Origin: Paraburkholderia unamae
Lineage (GTDB): Bacteria; Pseudomonadota; Gammaproteobacteria; Burkholderiales; Burkholderiaceae
NCBI RefSeq assembly: GCF_003268775.1
Contig: NZ_QLSU01000037.1
Location: forward strand, 1-64,000
Length of the DNA stretch: 64,000 bases
Direction: 5' to 3'
In this document: positions 15,094-24,228 of the stretch, in pieces
Layout of the letters: each line of letters begins with the position of its first letter
Numbering within the stretch: the first letter of the stretch is position 1
Program-made: the position numbers and the translations under genes
Notes under the pieces: generated by a model
Told to the model about the DNA's origin: nothing
The model's database searches: none
What the model saw: the letters and a program-made list of their open reading frames with translations, nothing else

Positions 15094-15793
15094 ACGCGAC
15101 CTGCTGCCCGACACGGCGCTTGCCAGTCCGCCGCCGTCAATGTGCTGGAAGGTGATCGGCACGCTCGGCGACAACTCGTGCCCGCGCCTCGAACAGTGCG
15201 TGCGCTGCCTGAATTGCCCGGTTTTCGAAGACGCCGCCGCGCGCATGCTCGACCGGCCCGCGCCGCCCGTGCAGGCGCTTGCGCCCGCCGTCGCCACGCC
15301 CGCGCGCGCGCAAGCGGGGCAACAGGCGGGCAAGGAAGGCTCGCTGGTGTTCCGCGTGGGCGCCGAATGGCTCGCGCTGCCGGCCACCGTGCTGCGCCAG
15401 GTGGACGAAGCCCGCGCCATCCACACGCTGCCGCATCGGCGCAGCGCCGCCGTGCTCGGCGTGGTGAACGTGCGCGGCGTGCTCACGCTCGCGGCTTCGC
15501 TCGCCGCGCTGCTGCATATCGAGCCCGCGGCGTCGGGTGCGTTCGCGGCCGGGCAGCGCGCCGCCACGCCGCGCCTGCTAGTGGCGGAATGGGCGGGCGC
15601 GACGACGGCGTTTCCCGTGGACGATGTGGAAGGCGTGGCGAGTTTCAGCGCCGACGAATTGTTGCCCGCGCCCGCCACGCTCGCGCAGTCGGCCGGGCGT
15701 CACGTGCGCGGCGTGACGAACTGGCGCGCCCGCTCGGTGGGCGTGCTCGACGCCGATGCGCTATTCGATGCGTTGGCAAGGAGTTTGCGATGA
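15086..15793 (+). CDS. wspD: CheW-like coupling protein WspD
   Basis: A 235-residue protein. ATG 15086 is chosen because AGGAGG lies 6 bases upstream and it overlaps the wspC end. The N-terminus carries a Cys cluster (CWKVIGTLGDNSC, then CVRCLNC) as in WspD of pseudomonads, followed by a CheW domain with GVVNVRGVLTLAASLAALL. Two CheW proteins in one operon is typical of Wsp. The role of the Cys cluster is not established here. Confidence 0.9.
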   Translation: MPERDLLPDTALASPPPSMCWKVIGTLGDNSCPRLEQCVRCLNCPVFEDAAARMLDRPAPPVQALAPAVATPARAQAGQQAGKEGSLVFRVGAEWLALPATVLRQVDEARAIHTLPHRRSAAVLGVVNVRGVLTLAASLAALLHIEPAASGAFAAGQRAATPRLLVAEWAGATTAFPVDDVEGVASFSADELLPAPATLAQSAGRHVRGVTNWRARSVGVLDADALFDALARSLR

Positions 15794-18084
15794 GCGACGA
15801 CGAACTGAGCCGCCGCTCGCTGCTCGACCTGTTCCGCGAGGAAGCGCAGGCGCAAACGCGCACGCTCTCGGCGGGACTGCTCGCGCTCGAATCCGCGCCC
15901 GAACACGCGGCCACGCTCGAAGACTGCATGCGCGCGACGCATTCGCTCAAAGGCGCGGCGCGCATCGTCGGGCTGCCCGAGGCCGTCGAGGTCGCCAGCG
16001 CGATGGAGGATTGCTTCGTCGCCGCGCAGCGCGGGGAATTGCGCATCGACGCGGCGCGCATCGACGCGTTGCTCGTCGGCATCGACATGCTGATCGCGGC
16101 GGGCGACGCCAGCGCGCCGCCGCTTGCGCACGAGGCTGTGCAGGCGTTCGTCGCGCGGCTCACCGGCTTGGCGTCAACGCCCAACGAGGCGCACGAGGCC
16201 GACGCGTTCGCCGCGCTCTCGGCCTCGCTGCGACTGCCCGAGCCGGAACCGGTGCCCGAACTTGAGCCCGAACCCGAACCCGAACCTGCGGCCGTCGAGC
16301 CCATCGCGCCGACACAGCCGCAGCAACCGCGTCCGGCCGATGCCGAGCGCATGCTGCGCGTGCGCGCGGGCACGCTCGACCGGCTGCTCGGCCTCGCGGG
16401 CGAATCGCTCGTGGAGTCACGCCGCATGCGGCCGTTCGCCGACGGCCTGCTGCGCGTGCGCCGCGCGCAGGGCGATGTGCTCGCGGCGCTTGGTCAGTTC
16501 CACGAGCGCCACGTCGACGCGCTCGACGCCGACGCACGCACGGCGCTCGCGGGCATTCGCGAAGCGCTCGTCGGGCTCGATCGTCAGCTTTCCGAACGAT
16601 TCGACGATCTCGACCGCATCGACCGCCGGGGAACGCAGCTCGCGCAACGCCTTTACGATGAAGCGCTGCAATGCCGCATGCGGCCGTTCGGCGACACCGC
16701 GCATGCCTATCCGCGCATTGTGCGCGACCTCGCGCGCTCGCTCGGCAAGCGCGTGCGCTTCGCCATTGTCGGCGAGTGGACCCAGGTCGATCGCGACATC
16801 CTCGAAATGCTCGACGCGCCGCTCGGCCACCTGCTGCGCAACGCGCTCGATCACGGTATCGAGGACGCCGAAACAAGGCGGCGCGCGGGCAAGTCCGAGG
16901 AAGCGAGCCTCACGCTGGAGGCGCGCCACAGCGCGGGCAAGCTGCTCATCACCGTGGCCGACGACGGCGCGGGCGTGGATCTCGATGCACTGCGCGCGAG
17001 CATCGTCGCGCGCGGTCTCGCGCAGGCCGAGGCGGCCGCCGCGATGTCCGATGCCGAGCTGTTCGACTTCCTGCTGCTGCCCGGCTTTTCGATGCGCGAC
17101 ACGGTAACCGACGTGTCAGGGCGCGGTGTGGGCCTCGACGCCGTGCAGAATTTCGCGAAGGCGGTGCGCGGCACCGTGCGCATCGAAAGCACGGCCGGGC
17201 AGGGTACGCGTTTCGTGCTGCAACTGCCGCTCACGCTTTCGGTGGTGCGCAGCCTCATCGTCGAAGTCGCGGGCGAAGCCTATGCGTTCCCGCTCGCACA
17301 TGTGCGCCGCGCGCTCAGCGTGCCGCGCCACGCGATCGAGATGCTCGAAGGTCAGCAGCACATCCCGTTCGAAGGGCGGCCCGTGGGCCTCGTGACCGCG
17401 CGCCAGTTGCTCGGCGCGCTCGCCGAGCCGAACGCGACGGGCGACCTGAACGTCGTGCTCGTGGGTGGCGAAACGGGCCTCTATGGCGTGGCCGTGGACC
17501 GCTTCGCGGGCGAGCGCACGCTCGCCGTGCAACCGCTCGACGCGCGTCTGGGCAAGGTGCGCAATGTCATGGCCGCGGCGCTGCTCGAAGACGGCGCGGT
17601 GGCGCTCATCGTCGACGTGGAGGATATCGTGGCCTCGGTGGGCCGCCTCGTGCGCGACGGACAGCTCGCGGGCGTGGCGCGCGGCGGCCACGATGCGGTG
17701 CGCGCGCGCAAGCGGATTCTCGTTGTCGAGGACTCCTTGACGGTGCGGGAGCTGGAGCGCAAGCTGCTCGAAAAGCGCGGCTACGAGGTGACGGTGGCCG
17801 TGGACGGCATGGATGGCTGGAACACCTTGCGCAACGCGCGCTTCGACCTCGTGATCACCGACGTGGACATGCCGCGCATGGACGGCATCGAACTCGTCAC
17901 GATGATCAAGGGCGACGCGCAGCATCGCAACGTGCCGGTGATGATCGTCTCGTACAAGGATCGCGAAGACGACCGGCGGCGCGGCCTCGACGCCGGCGCC
18001 GACTACTATTTGACCAAGGGCAGCTTCCACGACGAGGCGCTGCTCGACGCCGTGAACGATTTGATCGGGGAGGCGACGGGATGA
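15790..18084 (+). CDS. wspE: hybrid histidine kinase CheA-REC, WspE
   Basis: A 764-residue kinase starting MSDDELSRRSLLDLFREEAQ, overlapping wspD by ATGA. Order of domains: Hpt with phospho-acceptor His51 (RATHSLKGAARI), an acidic-Pro linker of repeated EPEP, dimerisation region, HATPase (N box HLLRNALDHGIED, G box DVSGRGVGLDAV), CheW-like domain, and C-terminal receiver (ILVVEDSLTVRELERKL; Asp in VITDVDMPRMDG). It phosphorylates WspR and WspF. The long open frame upstream of 15790 is out of context and not used. Confidence 0.93.
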   Translation: MSDDELSRRSLLDLFREEAQAQTRTLSAGLLALESAPEHAATLEDCMRATHSLKGAARIVGLPEAVEVASAMEDCFVAAQRGELRIDAARIDALLVGIDMLIAAGDASAPPLAHEAVQAFVARLTGLASTPNEAHEADAFAALSASLRLPEPEPVPELEPEPEPEPAAVEPIAPTQPQQPRPADAERMLRVRAGTLDRLLGLAGESLVESRRMRPFADGLLRVRRAQGDVLAALGQFHERHVDALDADARTALAGIREALVGLDRQLSERFDDLDRIDRRGTQLAQRLYDEALQCRMRPFGDTAHAYPRIVRDLARSLGKRVRFAIVGEWTQVDRDILEMLDAPLGHLLRNALDHGIEDAETRRRAGKSEEASLTLEARHSAGKLLITVADDGAGVDLDALRASIVARGLAQAEAAAAMSDAELFDFLLLPGFSMRDTVTDVSGRGVGLDAVQNFAKAVRGTVRIESTAGQGTRFVLQLPLTLSVVRSLIVEVAGEAYAFPLAHVRRALSVPRHAIEMLEGQQHIPFEGRPVGLVTARQLLGALAEPNATGDLNVVLVGGETGLYGVAVDRFAGERTLAVQPLDARLGKVRNVMAAALLEDGAVALIVDVEDIVASVGRLVRDGQLAGVARGGHDAVRARKRILVVEDSLTVRELERKLLEKRGYEVTVAVDGMDGWNTLRNARFDLVITDVDMPRMDGIELVTMIKGDAQHRNVPVMIVSYKDREDDRRRGLDAGADYYLTKGSFHDEALLDAVNDLIGEATG

Positions 18085-19106
18085 AGATCGGTATCGCCAA
18101 CGACATGCCGCTGGCCGTCGAGGCGCTGCGCCTCGCCATCGCCACGCGGCCGGGCCACCGCGTGCTGTGGGTCGCCGCGAATGGGGAAGAGGCCGTGCAG
18201 TTCTGCGCGGCGCAAGTGCCCGACGTGATCCTCATGGATCTCGTCATGCCGAAGGTGGATGGCGTGGAGGCCACGCGCCGGATCATGGCGCACTCGCCGT
18301 GCCCGATCCTGATCGTCACGAGCAGCGTGGGCGCGAACGCCTGGCGCGTGTACGAGGCGATGGGCGCGGGCGCGCTCGACGCTGTCGACACGCCCACGCT
18401 CGCGGGCCCGGAGGCGCGCCGCACGATGGATTTGCTGCTCGCGAAGATCGAGCAGATCGGCCGCGTGTCCGGCGCGCTCGACGTGGCCGTGCGCGCGCCC
18501 GCAATCGCGGCCTTGGGCGCGCAGAACGCGCCGCTCGTTGCGATCGGCGCCTCGGCGGGCGGGCCCAGCGCGCTCGCCGCCGTGCTCGGCGCGTTGCCCG
18601 CCGACTTCGGCGCGGGCATCGTGATCGTGCAGCACGTGGATCAATCGTTCGCGGAGGGTATGGCGAACTGGCTCGACGGCCAGACGGCGCTCACGGTGCG
18701 CATCGCGCTGGAGGGCGAGCGGCCCGCGCCCGGTTGCGCGCTGCTCGCCGCGACCAACGATCATCTGCGCATGACAGCGCATGGCAAGCTGGCTTACACT
18801 CGCGAGCCTGCCGACACGCCTTACCGCCCCTCCGTGGACACGTTCTTTCACAGCCTCGTCGAGCACTGGGCGGGCGAGGCGATCGGCGTGCTGCTCACGG
18901 GCATGGGACGCGACGGCGCGATCGGGCTGAAAGCGATGCGTGCCAAGGGCTGGCACACGATCGCCCAGGACGAGGCCACCAGCGCCGTGTACGGCATGCC
19001 GAAGGCCGCGGCCGCGCTGTTCGCCGCACGCGCGATCCTGCCGCTCGACGCGATTGCTCCCGAGCTTGCGGGCCGGGTCAAACCACTGAATTCATCTGCC
19101 GGCTAG
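18081..19106 (+). CDS. wspF: CheB methylesterase, WspF
   Basis: A 341-residue response regulator. The receiver has Asp53 in VILMDLVMPKVDG. The C-terminal CheB catalytic domain shows the Ser (VAIGASAGGPSAL), His (IVIVQHVDQSFAEGMA) and Asp (LLTGMGRDGAIGLKAM) of the triad. It demethylates WspA and so damps the system; loss of wspF gives wrinkly, high c-di-GMP colonies in Pseudomonas and Burkholderia. ATG overlaps the wspE stop. Confidence 0.93.
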   Translation: MKIGIANDMPLAVEALRLAIATRPGHRVLWVAANGEEAVQFCAAQVPDVILMDLVMPKVDGVEATRRIMAHSPCPILIVTSSVGANAWRVYEAMGAGALDAVDTPTLAGPEARRTMDLLLAKIEQIGRVSGALDVAVRAPAIAALGAQNAPLVAIGASAGGPSALAAVLGALPADFGAGIVIVQHVDQSFAEGMANWLDGQTALTVRIALEGERPAPGCALLAATNDHLRMTAHGKLAYTREPADTPYRPSVDTFFHSLVEHWAGEAIGVLLTGMGRDGAIGLKAMRAKGWHTIAQDEATSAVYGMPKAAAALFAARAILPLDAIAPELAGRVKPLNSSAG

Positions 19107-19136
19107 CCGCCATTCATCACGAGACGCACCGACATC

Positions 19137-20246
19137 ATGACTGAGAAGTCCACACTTCCTGCCAACGCCAGCCTCGACACCGGCGGACCCGACGACGCTT
19201 CGCTCGCGGTCGCGCTGGAAGCCGTGCACAGCGCGCTCGAGCAAACCCTGCCCGCCGCCGACACGCCGATGATGGTGCTGCTCGTCGACGACCAGGCGAT
19301 CGTGGCCGAGGCCGTGCGCCGGGCGCTGGCGAGCGAGCGTGAGATCGACTTCCACTACTGTGCGCATCCCGAGCAGGCGGTGCGTACGGCGGAGGAAGTG
19401 CGCCCGACCGTGATCTTGCAGGACCTCGTGATGCCGGGCACCGACGGCTTGACGCTCGTGCGCGCCTACCGCGCGAACGAGGCGACGCGCGACGTGCCGA
19501 TCATTGTGCTTTCCACGAAGGACGAGCCTGCCATCAAGAGCGCGGCGTTCGCCTCGGGTGCGAACGACTATCTGGTGAAGCTGCCCGACAGCGTCGAACT
19601 CATCGCGCGAGTGAAATATCATTCGCGATCCTATGTCAACATGCTCCAGCGCGACGAGGCTTATCGCGCGTTGCGCCGCTCGCAGCAGGAACTGCTCAAG
19701 GCGAATCTGGAGTTGCGCCGCCTCACGCATTCGGACGGGCTCACGGGACTCTCGAACCGCCGCTATCTGGACGAATTCCTGAGCGCCGAGTGGAAGCGCG
19801 CGCTGCGCGAGCATACCGAAGTCTCGCTGCTGATGATCGACGTGGACTATTTCAAGCCGTATAACGACACGTATGGCCACGTGGCAGGCGACAACGTATT
19901 GCGCTCGGTGGCGACCACGATCCGCCGCGAGATACGCCAGCCGCGCGACCTCGTGGCGCGCTTTGGCGGCGAGGAATTCGCCGTGGTGCTGCCGGGCAGC
20001 GGCAGCGCGGGCGCGCGCCTGCTCGCCGAGAAAATGCGCCGCGACGTGGCGGCGCTGGCGTTGCCGCACGTCGGCTCCGCCGTGAGCGAGCACCTCACCA
20101 TCAGCGTGGGCGTGGCGACGCTCACGCCCACGCCAGGACTCGCGGAAACGGCGCTCATCGAAGAAGCCGACGCCGCGCTCTACCGCGCCAAGCGCGACGG
20201 GCGCAATCGCGTGGCGTTTTCCACGCAGGTTTCGGGCCGTCATTGA
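19137..20246 (+). CDS. wspR: diguanylate cyclase response regulator WspR
   Basis: A 369-residue REC-GGDEF protein. The receiver has Asp96 in VILQDLVMPGTDG; a helical stalk leads to the cyclase domain with LTGLSNRRYLDEFL, IDVDYFKPYNDTYGH and the active-site GGEEF at 277-281. It makes c-di-GMP when phosphorylated by WspE. The inhibitory I-site, RxxD in well-studied WspR, reads QPRD at 268-271 here, so product inhibition may be altered. It starts 30 bases after wspF, the last gene of the operon. Confidence 0.92.
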   Translation: MTEKSTLPANASLDTGGPDDASLAVALEAVHSALEQTLPAADTPMMVLLVDDQAIVAEAVRRALASEREIDFHYCAHPEQAVRTAEEVRPTVILQDLVMPGTDGLTLVRAYRANEATRDVPIIVLSTKDEPAIKSAAFASGANDYLVKLPDSVELIARVKYHSRSYVNMLQRDEAYRALRRSQQELLKANLELRRLTHSDGLTGLSNRRYLDEFLSAEWKRALREHTEVSLLMIDVDYFKPYNDTYGHVAGDNVLRSVATTIRREIRQPRDLVARFGGEEFAVVLPGSGSAGARLLAEKMRRDVAALALPHVGSAVSEHLTISVGVATLTPTPGLAETALIEEADAALYRAKRDGRNRVAFSTQVSGRH

Positions 20247-20348
20247 AGGGCGTTGCTAGCTGACGGTACGTACGCGCAGGCGCCCGCTCTTCTGGGGTGC
20301 GTACGAACTGACCGGCGACGCCGCACGATGAGCTCAGGTGGCTAATTC

Positions 20349-22541
20349 CTACCCTGGCGTCCACTCGTACATGAGAATCTTGGCCCGGGCGTCGTCCTCA
20401 ACGAGCACCACATAGTCGCCGTTGTCGCGCTGCGCGGCGCTCATGCCCATATAGATATCCACCCACCCGGTGGTGCTGCCCACGTTCGCTCCCGGTGTCA
20501 TCGAGCCGACCATCTGGCCGCTGCGCGTGTCGTACACATCCACGCGCGGCGTGTAAAGCTCCGCGATGAACACATAGTTGCCCGCCACCGCTATCCCGAC
20601 GGTTGTGACCTGCGGATTGCCGCTCGTGTTCCAGGGCAGCGAGGCCTGCCAGGTGAGCGTGGGCGAGCCGCTCGACCAGTTGTCGTAGCGCGCGAGCACC
20701 GGCCCGGCCTCCTTCCAGAGCGACGCGTTCCACGGTATGGCGGCGGTGAAGCCGGTGATGTACATCGTATCGGTTTCGGCCACATACACGATGCGCGCAA
20801 TGCGGTTGAACGGCGCAGGCATCGCGAACATCTTCGACGATGCATAGGTGTACTGCGGATTGCCGTTCGCGTCGAGCCCCTGAAGCGGCATCTCACGAAT
20901 GCCCGATGCGGGCGTGGCGAGCCACACGTTGCCGGGCGTATCGACCCACCAGTAGCCATTGCCGACTGTCGCGCCCGTCGACGGGTTCGAGGTGATTTCG
21001 TCGGCGCTCACCTTGCCGTCGCCATTCGCGTCGCGCCACATCCATTCGCCGTACGTGGGCTGACCCGCGGGCCAGTTGCCCGGCAGCGGATTTTGGGCGA
21101 GGAAGCCCGAGGGAATCGCGACTTCGCCATCGGTTGCGGGCGAAAAGCGGTAGACGTTCAGGTAGTGCGCATACTGGTCGAGCGTGTAGAGGAACAACTG
21201 CCCGTTGAAGCGGCGCACCATGGGCGAGCCGCGCACGCCGCGCGTGGAGTGCAGCGCGGGATCGTCCGGATAGGCGAAGCGGTTGAGCGTGAAGCCCGCA
21301 TAGGTCCATTGCTTGCCCGGCGGCTGGCTGTAGTCGAGCGCGAAGCGCTTCGAGCCGGTGTAGACGTTGGCCGCGTTGGCGGGGTCGAAGGCGGCTGCAT
21401 CGACGAACGTGAGGCCATCGAGGCGCCAGCCCAGTGAGCGCGCGCCCATCGCGTAGCTTTCGAGCACGGCCCCCTGGCCCACGAGCGCGGTGCCGAACGG
21501 GCGCAACCCTTGGCCGTTCTGCGCGACGTACAGATTGCCCGCCCGGTCATAGCCGATGCCCGTGATGCCGTTGAAGCGCCAGTCGCCGGGCGTGCCTTCG
21601 ACGACGTGGAAGATGCCCTGGCGCGTGCCGAGCGCGCCGGCCGCCGCCATCTGCCCGTTCGACGCGCGGCTGTAGAGCAGGATTTGCTGCGAGGGTCCGT
21701 TGTCGGCAATCGAAAGCTGGCCCGAGGGCGCAAAGGCGAGGTCGGTGGGCACGGTGCCCGAGGGCAGCGCGGGCGCGTCGTTCAGCGCGGTCCCGTCCGC
21801 GCGATAGTGGCTGACGCTCGCGCCGCTCGCGTCCTGCATGCCCTGGATCACCCAGAGCGTGCCGTCGGCGCCAAGCGCGATGCGCCCGGGCGTGGGCACG
21901 GTGAACGAGCGCAGTTGGCGCATCGTCTGCGCGTCGTAGACCACGATGCGGTTGTCGGCGGTATCGGCCACATAGAGTTCGGTGTCGGTGGCGGCAAGGC
22001 CGCGCACGGCGCCGTCCGTGCTGCTCGATGCCGCGAGCACGCGCAGGAAGCTGTTCTTCGTCGCGTTGGCGCTGTTGCCGATGCCGCTCGTGAACGGCGC
22101 GCCTTGCGCCACGTTCGAACGCAACCGGCGCGTCACGCCGAACCACGTCTGGTTAGCGGGCGGATAGTCCGCGCCCACGAGGCCGTTGTTCTGATTGCCG
22201 ATCGACATCGCGGCGTACACATAGGTGCTGTTCACGGCGATGGCGTCGCCGCCCGCGTTGCCCCAGCCATGCGTGTTGCCGCCCACGGCGAGCTTGTCGC
22301 CGCCGCGATAGACGCCGATCTCGCTGCCGCTTTCATCCCAGGGCGCGTTGGCGTAGGCGGTGCCGTCGGGCGCGACCGCGATCGCTTCGACGTCTTGCTG
22401 CATCCACTTGCCGTCGCCGAAACCGAAGCTGTTGCCGATCCAGGACGTGGTGTAGTTGAGCGTGCTCTGCGCGACGCATGGCTGAAATGCGAGACCTTGC
22501 AGCGCGAACGACAAGGCGGTCAGGCGTGTGGCGAATTTCAC
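20349..22541 (-). CDS. secreted NHL-type beta-propeller protein
   Basis: A 730-residue protein with a signal peptide (hydrophobic core about 8-20, cleavage near AFQPCVAQS). The rest is made of repeated propeller blades: AIAVAPDGTAYANA, GLAATDTELYVADTADNRIV, IALGADGTLWVIQGM, GIGYDRAGNLYVAQNGQGL. A calcium-binding dockerin/EF-hand-like loop DANGDGKVSADE lies near residue 515. Such proteins are periplasmic or extracellular and often bind carbohydrate or other ligands; no catalytic motif is visible. It is monocistronic and convergent with wspR. Confidence 0.75.
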   Translation of the reverse strand: MKFATRLTALSFALQGLAFQPCVAQSTLNYTTSWIGNSFGFGDGKWMQQDVEAIAVAPDGTAYANAPWDESGSEIGVYRGGDKLAVGGNTHGWGNAGGDAIAVNSTYVYAAMSIGNQNNGLVGADYPPANQTWFGVTRRLRSNVAQGAPFTSGIGNSANATKNSFLRVLAASSSTDGAVRGLAATDTELYVADTADNRIVVYDAQTMRQLRSFTVPTPGRIALGADGTLWVIQGMQDASGASVSHYRADGTALNDAPALPSGTVPTDLAFAPSGQLSIADNGPSQQILLYSRASNGQMAAAGALGTRQGIFHVVEGTPGDWRFNGITGIGYDRAGNLYVAQNGQGLRPFGTALVGQGAVLESYAMGARSLGWRLDGLTFVDAAAFDPANAANVYTGSKRFALDYSQPPGKQWTYAGFTLNRFAYPDDPALHSTRGVRGSPMVRRFNGQLFLYTLDQYAHYLNVYRFSPATDGEVAIPSGFLAQNPLPGNWPAGQPTYGEWMWRDANGDGKVSADEITSNPSTGATVGNGYWWVDTPGNVWLATPASGIREMPLQGLDANGNPQYTYASSKMFAMPAPFNRIARIVYVAETDTMYITGFTAAIPWNASLWKEAGPVLARYDNWSSGSPTLTWQASLPWNTSGNPQVTTVGIAVAGNYVFIAELYTPRVDVYDTRSGQMVGSMTPGANVGSTTGWVDIYMGMSAAQRDNGDYVVLVEDDARAKILMYEWTPG

Positions 22542-22952
22542 TTGTATCCCCGTAATTGCAAAGCTGCCGCAAGGCGCGCGGCAGCAGGGCGTGATGCTCG
22601 CACGTGGATGTAAGGAAATAATTCGAACAATATTCAGCGCGGGTAACAGGCAATTTTTTTATGCGGATGCGATGAGCACGCAGCCGTTCACATCGCGTTG
22701 ACGGGTTCGATGCATGCGAAACGAATTTGCCTGGCAATCCGAATTAATGTCATGACTGTCATGTAGAACGGAGTGTCGCAGAGAGACCAACGCCGCCGCG
22801 GGCCGAGCGCTTTCCCGTTTTACTTGTCGCGAGTAATATGGCACTAATTTACTGCCGATTCCGCGTTCGAACCGTTATTTCGAATCACGGCGGGAATAAT
22901 CGCCGCGGCGGCGTGTTAGTCCGGCATCTCCACCCAGCATTGCGCCACGATC
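22542..22952. promoter_or_regulatory. divergent control region, propeller gene versus anti-sigma cluster
   Basis: No gene is seen in these 411 bases, which are AT-richer than their surroundings. It holds a stem-loop GCTGCCGC/GCGGCAGC (22563-22585) in the leader of the propeller gene, a 13-base palindrome CATGACTGTCATG (22751-22763), and two TTCGAA sites near 22865-22883. Promoters for both directions must lie here but cannot be fixed. Confidence 0.45.
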
Positions 22953-23666
22953 ATGAAGTTCCGCGGGCCGCTCGACGAGCCGCCGGTTTCCGAAGCCGAT
23001 ATTCAGGCCTATAGCGATGGCACGCTTGCCGGCGCGCGTGCGGCAAGCGTGCGGCGCTACCTCGCGGGCCGGCCCGGCGAGTGGCGGCGCATTCTGTTTT
23101 ACCGGCGCCTGAACGCGCAGATCCGCGATGCGTACCCCGCGCAGGCGGCGCAGCCGCACGGCGCGCCCGCCCGGCCGAGGCGCGCATTGCGCTACGCTAT
23201 GGCTCTCGCGGCGGCGCTCGCGCTGGCCGGTGCGGCGCTGGCGTGGGTCTCGGCGTCGGACCCGTCGCAGCAGATGCTGAACGACGCCGCGGTGATGGCG
23301 CTCATGGAGGCGGCGAACGCCGGCCCGGAGGCGGCGGTGGACGCCGCGGTGCAACCGCCGTTCAATTTTGGCCCGGCCGGTCTCACGTACGTGGGCGGCG
23401 GCGAGGTGAAGGTCGGCTCGTTCGCGCGGGCGCAGCGCTATGTGTACGAAAACAACGAAGGCGAGCGTGTGGTGCTGCTCGGCGCGCCCGCCTGGCTCGC
23501 GGGCGCGGCGCCGCAGTGGAGCGCTCATCGCGCGGGGCCGCTGCGGCTCCTGATGTGGCGCGAGCACGGCACGCGCTGGGTGCTCGCGGGCAACGCGCAA
23601 ACGCACGGGCTCATGCGCGCGGCGGACCTCGCGACGATGCCGTCGCGCGACGGCGGCGCACCGTGA
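22953..23666 (+). CDS. anti-sigma-like single-pass membrane protein
   Basis: A 237-residue protein. The N-terminus (VSEADIQAYSDGTLAGARAA) has the same pattern as the anti-sigma factor encoded at 24225 (TQDEIHAYVDGTLSEARRAD). One membrane helix lies near 79-98 (YAMALAAALALAGAALAWVS), followed by a periplasmic domain. The zinc-binding His/Cys of ZAS anti-sigmas is not visible. It lies just upstream of the ECF sigma gene, so it probably takes part in the same regulatory unit. Confidence 0.65.
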   Translation: MKFRGPLDEPPVSEADIQAYSDGTLAGARAASVRRYLAGRPGEWRRILFYRRLNAQIRDAYPAQAAQPHGAPARPRRALRYAMALAAALALAGAALAWVSASDPSQQMLNDAAVMALMEAANAGPEAAVDAAVQPPFNFGPAGLTYVGGGEVKVGSFARAQRYVYENNEGERVVLLGAPAWLAGAAPQWSAHRAGPLRLLMWREHGTRWVLAGNAQTHGLMRAADLATMPSRDGGAP

Positions 23667-23709
23667 GCGCATTTGAGGATGCAAACCGGGATGCAACCCA
23701 GGATGAAAC

Positions 23710-24228
23710 ATGGACATCCGTGACGAGCTGATAGAACACGTGCCGCGCCTGCGACGCTACGCGCGCGCACTGATCAACAACCGCGAGCTGGCCGACGACC
23801 TCGTGCAGGACACGCTGGAGCGCGCCATCGCCCGCACGGAGCTGTTTCGCTCGGGCACCGACCTGCGCGCCTGGCTTTTCACGATCATGCACAACATCTT
23901 CGTGAACCAGGTGCGCAAGTCGGCGTCGCGCGGCGCGCACGTTTCGGTGGACGACGAGAGCGTGCCCGAGGCCGACTACGCCGTGCCCGCGAGCCAGATG
24001 GGCACGCTGGAGGTGCGCGATCTCGACTACGCGCTGCAACGCCTGCCCGTCGAGCAGCGCGAGGTGGTGCTTCTGGTGGGGCTGGAGGAAATGAGTTACG
24101 CCGACGTCGCATTGGCGCTCGACATACCGATCGGAACGGTCATGTCGCGTCTGTCGAGGGGACGTGAACGCCTGCGCGCGCTCATGGCCGGTTCCGTCCC
24201 GCGTGCGAACCTGAAGGTGGTGCGATGA
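23710..24228 (+). CDS. ECF RNA polymerase sigma factor
   Basis: A 172-residue sigma-70 family protein. Region 2: VPRLRRYARALINNRELADD, DLVQDTLERAIART, DLRAWLFTIMHNIFVNQVRK. Region 4: LQRLPVEQREVVLLVGLEEM and MSYADVALALDIPIGTVMSR. It directs core polymerase to a small regulon under control of the linked membrane proteins. ATGA overlap with the downstream gene shows tight coupling to its anti-sigma factor. The inducing signal is unknown. Confidence 0.93.
   Translation: MDIRDELIEHVPRLRRYARALINNRELADDLVQDTLERAIARTELFRSGTDLRAWLFTIMHNIFVNQVRKSASRGAHVSVDDESVPEADYAVPASQMGTLEVRDLDYALQRLPVEQREVVLLVGLEEMSYADVALALDIPIGTVMSRLSRGRERLRALMAGSVPRANLKVVR

Noticed and set aside
11341..15678. 1445-codon minus-strand frame across wspA-wspD
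   Set aside because: Antisense shadow: low-complexity Arg/Ala/Gly translation, while the plus strand carries full wsp domains with overlapping starts and stops.
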